From: Gammaproteobacteria bacterium
GTDB lineage: Bacteria; Pseudomonadota; Gammaproteobacteria; GCA-001735895
DNA: 7,639 nt
Reading direction: 5' to 3'
Assembly: GCA_029864065.1 (NCBI GenBank)
Contig: JAOTUD010000109.1
Span: 1-7,639, forward strand
Positions 5,889 to 7,639 of the stretch are shown here, in pieces; position 1 is the first letter of the stretch, and every line of letters starts with the position of its first letter. The notes under the pieces are model-generated. The model did not search any database. It saw only the letters and a program-made list of their open reading frames with translations, and had not been told where the DNA came from. Made by a program: the position numbers and the translations under genes.

Positions 5889-6778
5889 GCCCTGTCACGA
5901 CGTCTCATAAGGTCACTGATTATAGGCATCAACACGATTTCCATCGCCATGCCCATCTTGCCACCGGGTACGACGATGGTATTGCGTCGCGACATGAAGG
6001 AACCGCTGATCATCGATAGCAGGTTGGTGAAATCGGTATTGCGGATATCCGGTTTGCGGAATCGAATCACGACGAAACTTTCGTCCGGCGTCGGGATATC
6101 GCGCGCGATAAACGGGTTGGACGTGTCCACGGTCGCGACTCGCTGAAAATTGATATCGGTTTCCGAAAACTGCGGCGTAATATATTTGACGTAGTCGGGC
6201 ATGCGCCGCAGGATGTTGTCGATAACCTCGTCCTTGCTGTAGCCGCGCTCCTTGCTGTCGCGATGAATCTTCTGGATCCATTCCAGGTTCACCACCGGCA
6301 CCACTCCGACCTTGAGATCGACATAACGGGTCATGTCGATGTCGGCGGTCTTGACCAGTCCGTGCAAACCCTCGTAGAACAGCAAGTCGGTATCGGGTTC
6401 GATATCCTCCCACGGGGTAAACTCCCCCGTCGCGCAGTCGATGCCGAGACGCTCACGCTGCAGTTTCGCTTCGTCATCATTATGCAGGTAGAAACGCTTT
6501 TGCCCGGTCCCGTTCTCGCCGTAGGTCCGAAACAGTTCCTCGAGCTTGCCGAACTGGTTTGCCGCCTCGCCGAAGTGGCTGAAGTTGATGCCGGCACGGT
6601 TGGACTCCTCCACCCTGTGCTGCATGCCGGCGCGGTCATAGCGGTGAAAACTGTCGCCCTCGATGATCACCGACCTTATTTTCTGCCGATGAAAAATCGA
6701 TTCCAGCGCTTTCTTGACCGTCGAGGTGCCCGCGCCGGAGGAGCCGGTAACGACGACGACAGGATGTTTTTTCGACAT
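5879..6778 (-). CDS. prk: Phosphoribulokinase, class I (CbbP/PrkB type)
   Basis: A 299-residue kinase that transfers phosphate from ATP to ribulose 5-phosphate, giving ribulose 1,5-bisphosphate. Walker A is GSSGAGTST (12-20); EGDSFHR (40-46) carries the catalytic base Asp42 and substrate-binding His45; YEGLHG (135-140) has the acidic Walker B residue Glu136; WIQKIHRDSKERG (167-179) provides Lys170, Arg173 and Arg178; VVPGGKMGMAME (269-280) lies near the end. Length is that of octameric bacterial PRKs (about 290). The sequence shares features both with purple-bacterial CbbP and with E. coli PrkB, a homologue of unclear role in a species without RuBisCO. A role in carbon fixation needs cbbL/cbbM elsewhere. 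ATG 6778 has GGAG (complement of 6787-6790) eight nt upstream. A TAAAAT on this strand (complement of 6808-6813) could be a -10 box, but no matching -35 is seen. Confidence 0.95.
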   Translation of the reverse strand: MSKKHPVVVVTGSSGAGTSTVKKALESIFHRQKIRSVIIEGDSFHRYDRAGMQHRVEESNRAGINFSHFGEAANQFGKLEELFRTYGENGTGQKRFYLHNDDEAKLQRERLGIDCATGEFTPWEDIEPDTDLLFYEGLHGLVKTADIDMTRYVDLKVGVVPVVNLEWIQKIHRDSKERGYSKDEVIDNILRRMPDYVKYITPQFSETDINFQRVATVDTSNPFIARDIPTPDESFVVIRFRKPDIRNTDFTNLLSMISGSFMSRRNTIVVPGGKMGMAMEIVLMPIISDLMRRRDRACS

Positions 6779-6856
6779 GAATCGAACTCCGCTAGCGTGA
6801 GGCGCCGATTTTAGCCTGTTTTGCGGACGGCCGCGATGCCGCGCCAGGCGCCCCTT

Positions 6857-6885
6857 TTGTAGCTGCAGGTAATATTGTGTACACT
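6857..6885 (+). promoter_or_regulatory. Candidate sigma-70 promoter with overlapping GTGTACAC palindrome
   Basis: TTGTAG (6857-6862) and TACACT (6880-6885) are 17 nt apart, each matching four of six consensus bases. The -10 box overlaps the 8-bp palindrome GTGTACAC (6877-6884), which could be a regulator site. The divergent gap 6779-7028 also holds a GCGCC-A-GGCGC palindrome (6841-6851) and two GGCGCT direct repeats (6914-6919 and 6930-6935). Transcription from here would give a leader of about 135 nt before the permease start at 7029. Confidence 0.33.
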
Positions 6886-6984
6886 GTTAAGGATATTCCT
6901 GTCTCGTCTTGTCGGCGCTAAAATTCTTTGGCGCTACTTGATTCAAACAGAACTGCAGCACAGATTTGGGAACCAGCAGGGGGC

Positions 6985-7032
6985 ATGATGACTGTCTGGT
7001 GGTGTTTTATTGGAGATTCGATCAGCACTTGA
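6985..7032 (+). CDS. Possible 15-residue leader ORF overlapping the permease start
   Basis: Two adjacent ATGs (6985 and 6988) follow AGGGGG at 6978-6983 and open a 15- or 14-residue frame reading MMTVWWCFIGDSIST, ending at TGA 7030-7032. That stop overlaps the proposed TTG start of the permease at 7029 (bases TTGA). The Shine-Dalgarno is better placed for the second ATG. Such an overlap would let ribosomes finishing the short peptide restart at the weak TTG. The two adjacent Trp codons recall attenuation leaders, but no terminator/antiterminator pair is evident. It may be chance. Confidence 0.25.
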   Translation: MMTVWWCFIGDSIST

Positions 7033-7639
7033 GCACACTATCGAGATTACTTCGGGTCAGGCTTAGGAAAGTCAAACTCAGAAAGCTGCGCAGCATAAAG
7101 TGGTTGGCCGGGGTTATCTTTATTACGTTTGGCTGGTACGTCATCGATCACGTGCCGAGCAACGAAATCGCCTGGGTAACCGGGTTGCTGTTGTTCACCA
7201 TTTATCTTTTCGTATTCGAGATCGTCAACGTCGACGAGGCCGCCATCACCATCATGGTGCTGCTCGGCGTGTCGTCGTTGATGGCCCCGTCCATGGGGCT
7301 GGAGCGGGGACTGGTCGATACCCAGCACCTGTTTGACGGTTTCTCGAGCAACGCGGTGATGTCGATCATCGCGGTGATGATCATCGGCGCCGGCCTCGAC
7401 AAGACCGGCGTCATGAGCAAGCTCGCGGTATTTATTCTGCGCATCGGTGGCACCACCGAAAGCCGAATCATCCCGATAATCTCCGGTGCCGTCGGCATTA
7501 TTTCGTCGTTCATGCAGAACGTCGGTGCCGCGGCCCTGTTTCTGCCGGTGGTCAGCCGAATTTCCGCGCGCTCGGGCCTGCCGATGTCGCGCCTGCTGAT
7601 GCCGATGGGATTTACCGCGATTCTCGGTGGCACCGTCAC
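7029..7639 (+). CDS. SLC13-family (DASS / ArsB-NhaD superfamily) permease, N-terminal part
   Basis: An open frame of at least 203 codons runs off the right edge. After a basic N-terminus (Arg/Lys-rich, residues 6-24) it is strongly hydrophobic, with segments near 25-40, 50-65, 72-87, 109-125, 146-178 and 190-203. The family mark is IISSFMQNVGAAALFLPV (157-174), equivalent to the 'S..NN/SNT-A...LLP' re-entrant loop that binds sodium and substrate in DASS carriers, followed by MSRLLMPMGFTAILGGT (186-202). The style suits YfbS-like members, which continue into TrkA-C domains and a second half; that part is outside the window. The substrate may be a dicarboxylate, sulfate or another anion and cannot be told. 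No in-frame ATG exists before 7254. TTG 7029 is preferred, with GGAG at 7012-7015; GTG 6999, GTG 7002 and TTG 6966 are alternatives, and the frame is closed by TGA at 6939. Confidence 0.86.
   Translation, partial: MSTLSRLLRVRLRKVKLRKLRSIKWLAGVIFITFGWYVIDHVPSNEIAWVTGLLLFTIYLFVFEIVNVDEAAITIMVLLGVSSLMAPSMGLERGLVDTQHLFDGFSSNAVMSIIAVMIIGAGLDKTGVMSKLAVFILRIGGTTESRIIPIISGAVGIISSFMQNVGAAALFLPVVSRISARSGLPMSRLLMPMGFTAILGGTV

Noticed and set aside
5055..6146. A 363-residue open frame on the + strand opposite the TatD-like and phosphoribulokinase genes
   Set aside because: It spans two well-supported - strand genes and their overlap, and has no family motif; it is a shadow.
7202..7639. A 145-residue - strand frame at the right edge
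   Set aside because: Antisense to the SLC13 permease, whose loop motif and hydrophobic profile are clear.

Overview
The window looks like chromosomal DNA from a GC-rich gammaproteobacterium. The protein sequences resemble, from memory, gammaproteobacterial versions of SbmA, YgfF-type SDR, YjjV-type TatD and class I phosphoribulokinase. GC-rich wobble positions produce many long spurious antisense frames. No tRNA, rRNA, CRISPR array, transposase or phage gene is visible.

Layout: positions 1-4649 are all on the + strand. They hold the 3' end of a ferrochelatase gene (hemH), a complete sbmA-like peptide transporter, an NRDE/TANGO2-family protein, a gamma-butyrobetaine-hydroxylase-like Fe(II)/2-oxoglutarate dioxygenase and a YgfF-like short-chain dehydrogenase. 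Between the NRDE gene and the dioxygenase sits a very strong AT-rich 23-bp perfect hairpin (2382-2442) that contains the NRDE stop codon. Positions 4650-5126 lie between convergent genes and hold no convincing intact gene. They are packed with inverted repeats: a ~119-nt long-range stem-loop, a REP-like hairpin, a pair of divergent inverted 24-mers, and a possible remnant of an oxidoreductase C-terminus. On the - strand, phosphoribulokinase (6778-5879) overlaps a TatD-family hydrolase (5888-5127) by 10 bp. A 250-bp divergent intergenic region follows. The window ends inside an SLC13-family permease on the + strand, which probably starts at a non-ATG codon and is preceded by a possible short leader ORF.

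How the genes work together: the genes are mostly housekeeping or metabolic and no single pathway unites them. The dioxygenase and SDR are neighbours on the same strand and could act on one small-molecule substrate, but this is not shown by the sequence. The phosphoribulokinase could be a Calvin-cycle enzyme or a PrkB-type paralogue; no RuBisCO or other Calvin gene is in view. I found no convincing new multi-gene system. The most interesting items are the non-coding palindromic elements and two small ORFs that overlap start codons.
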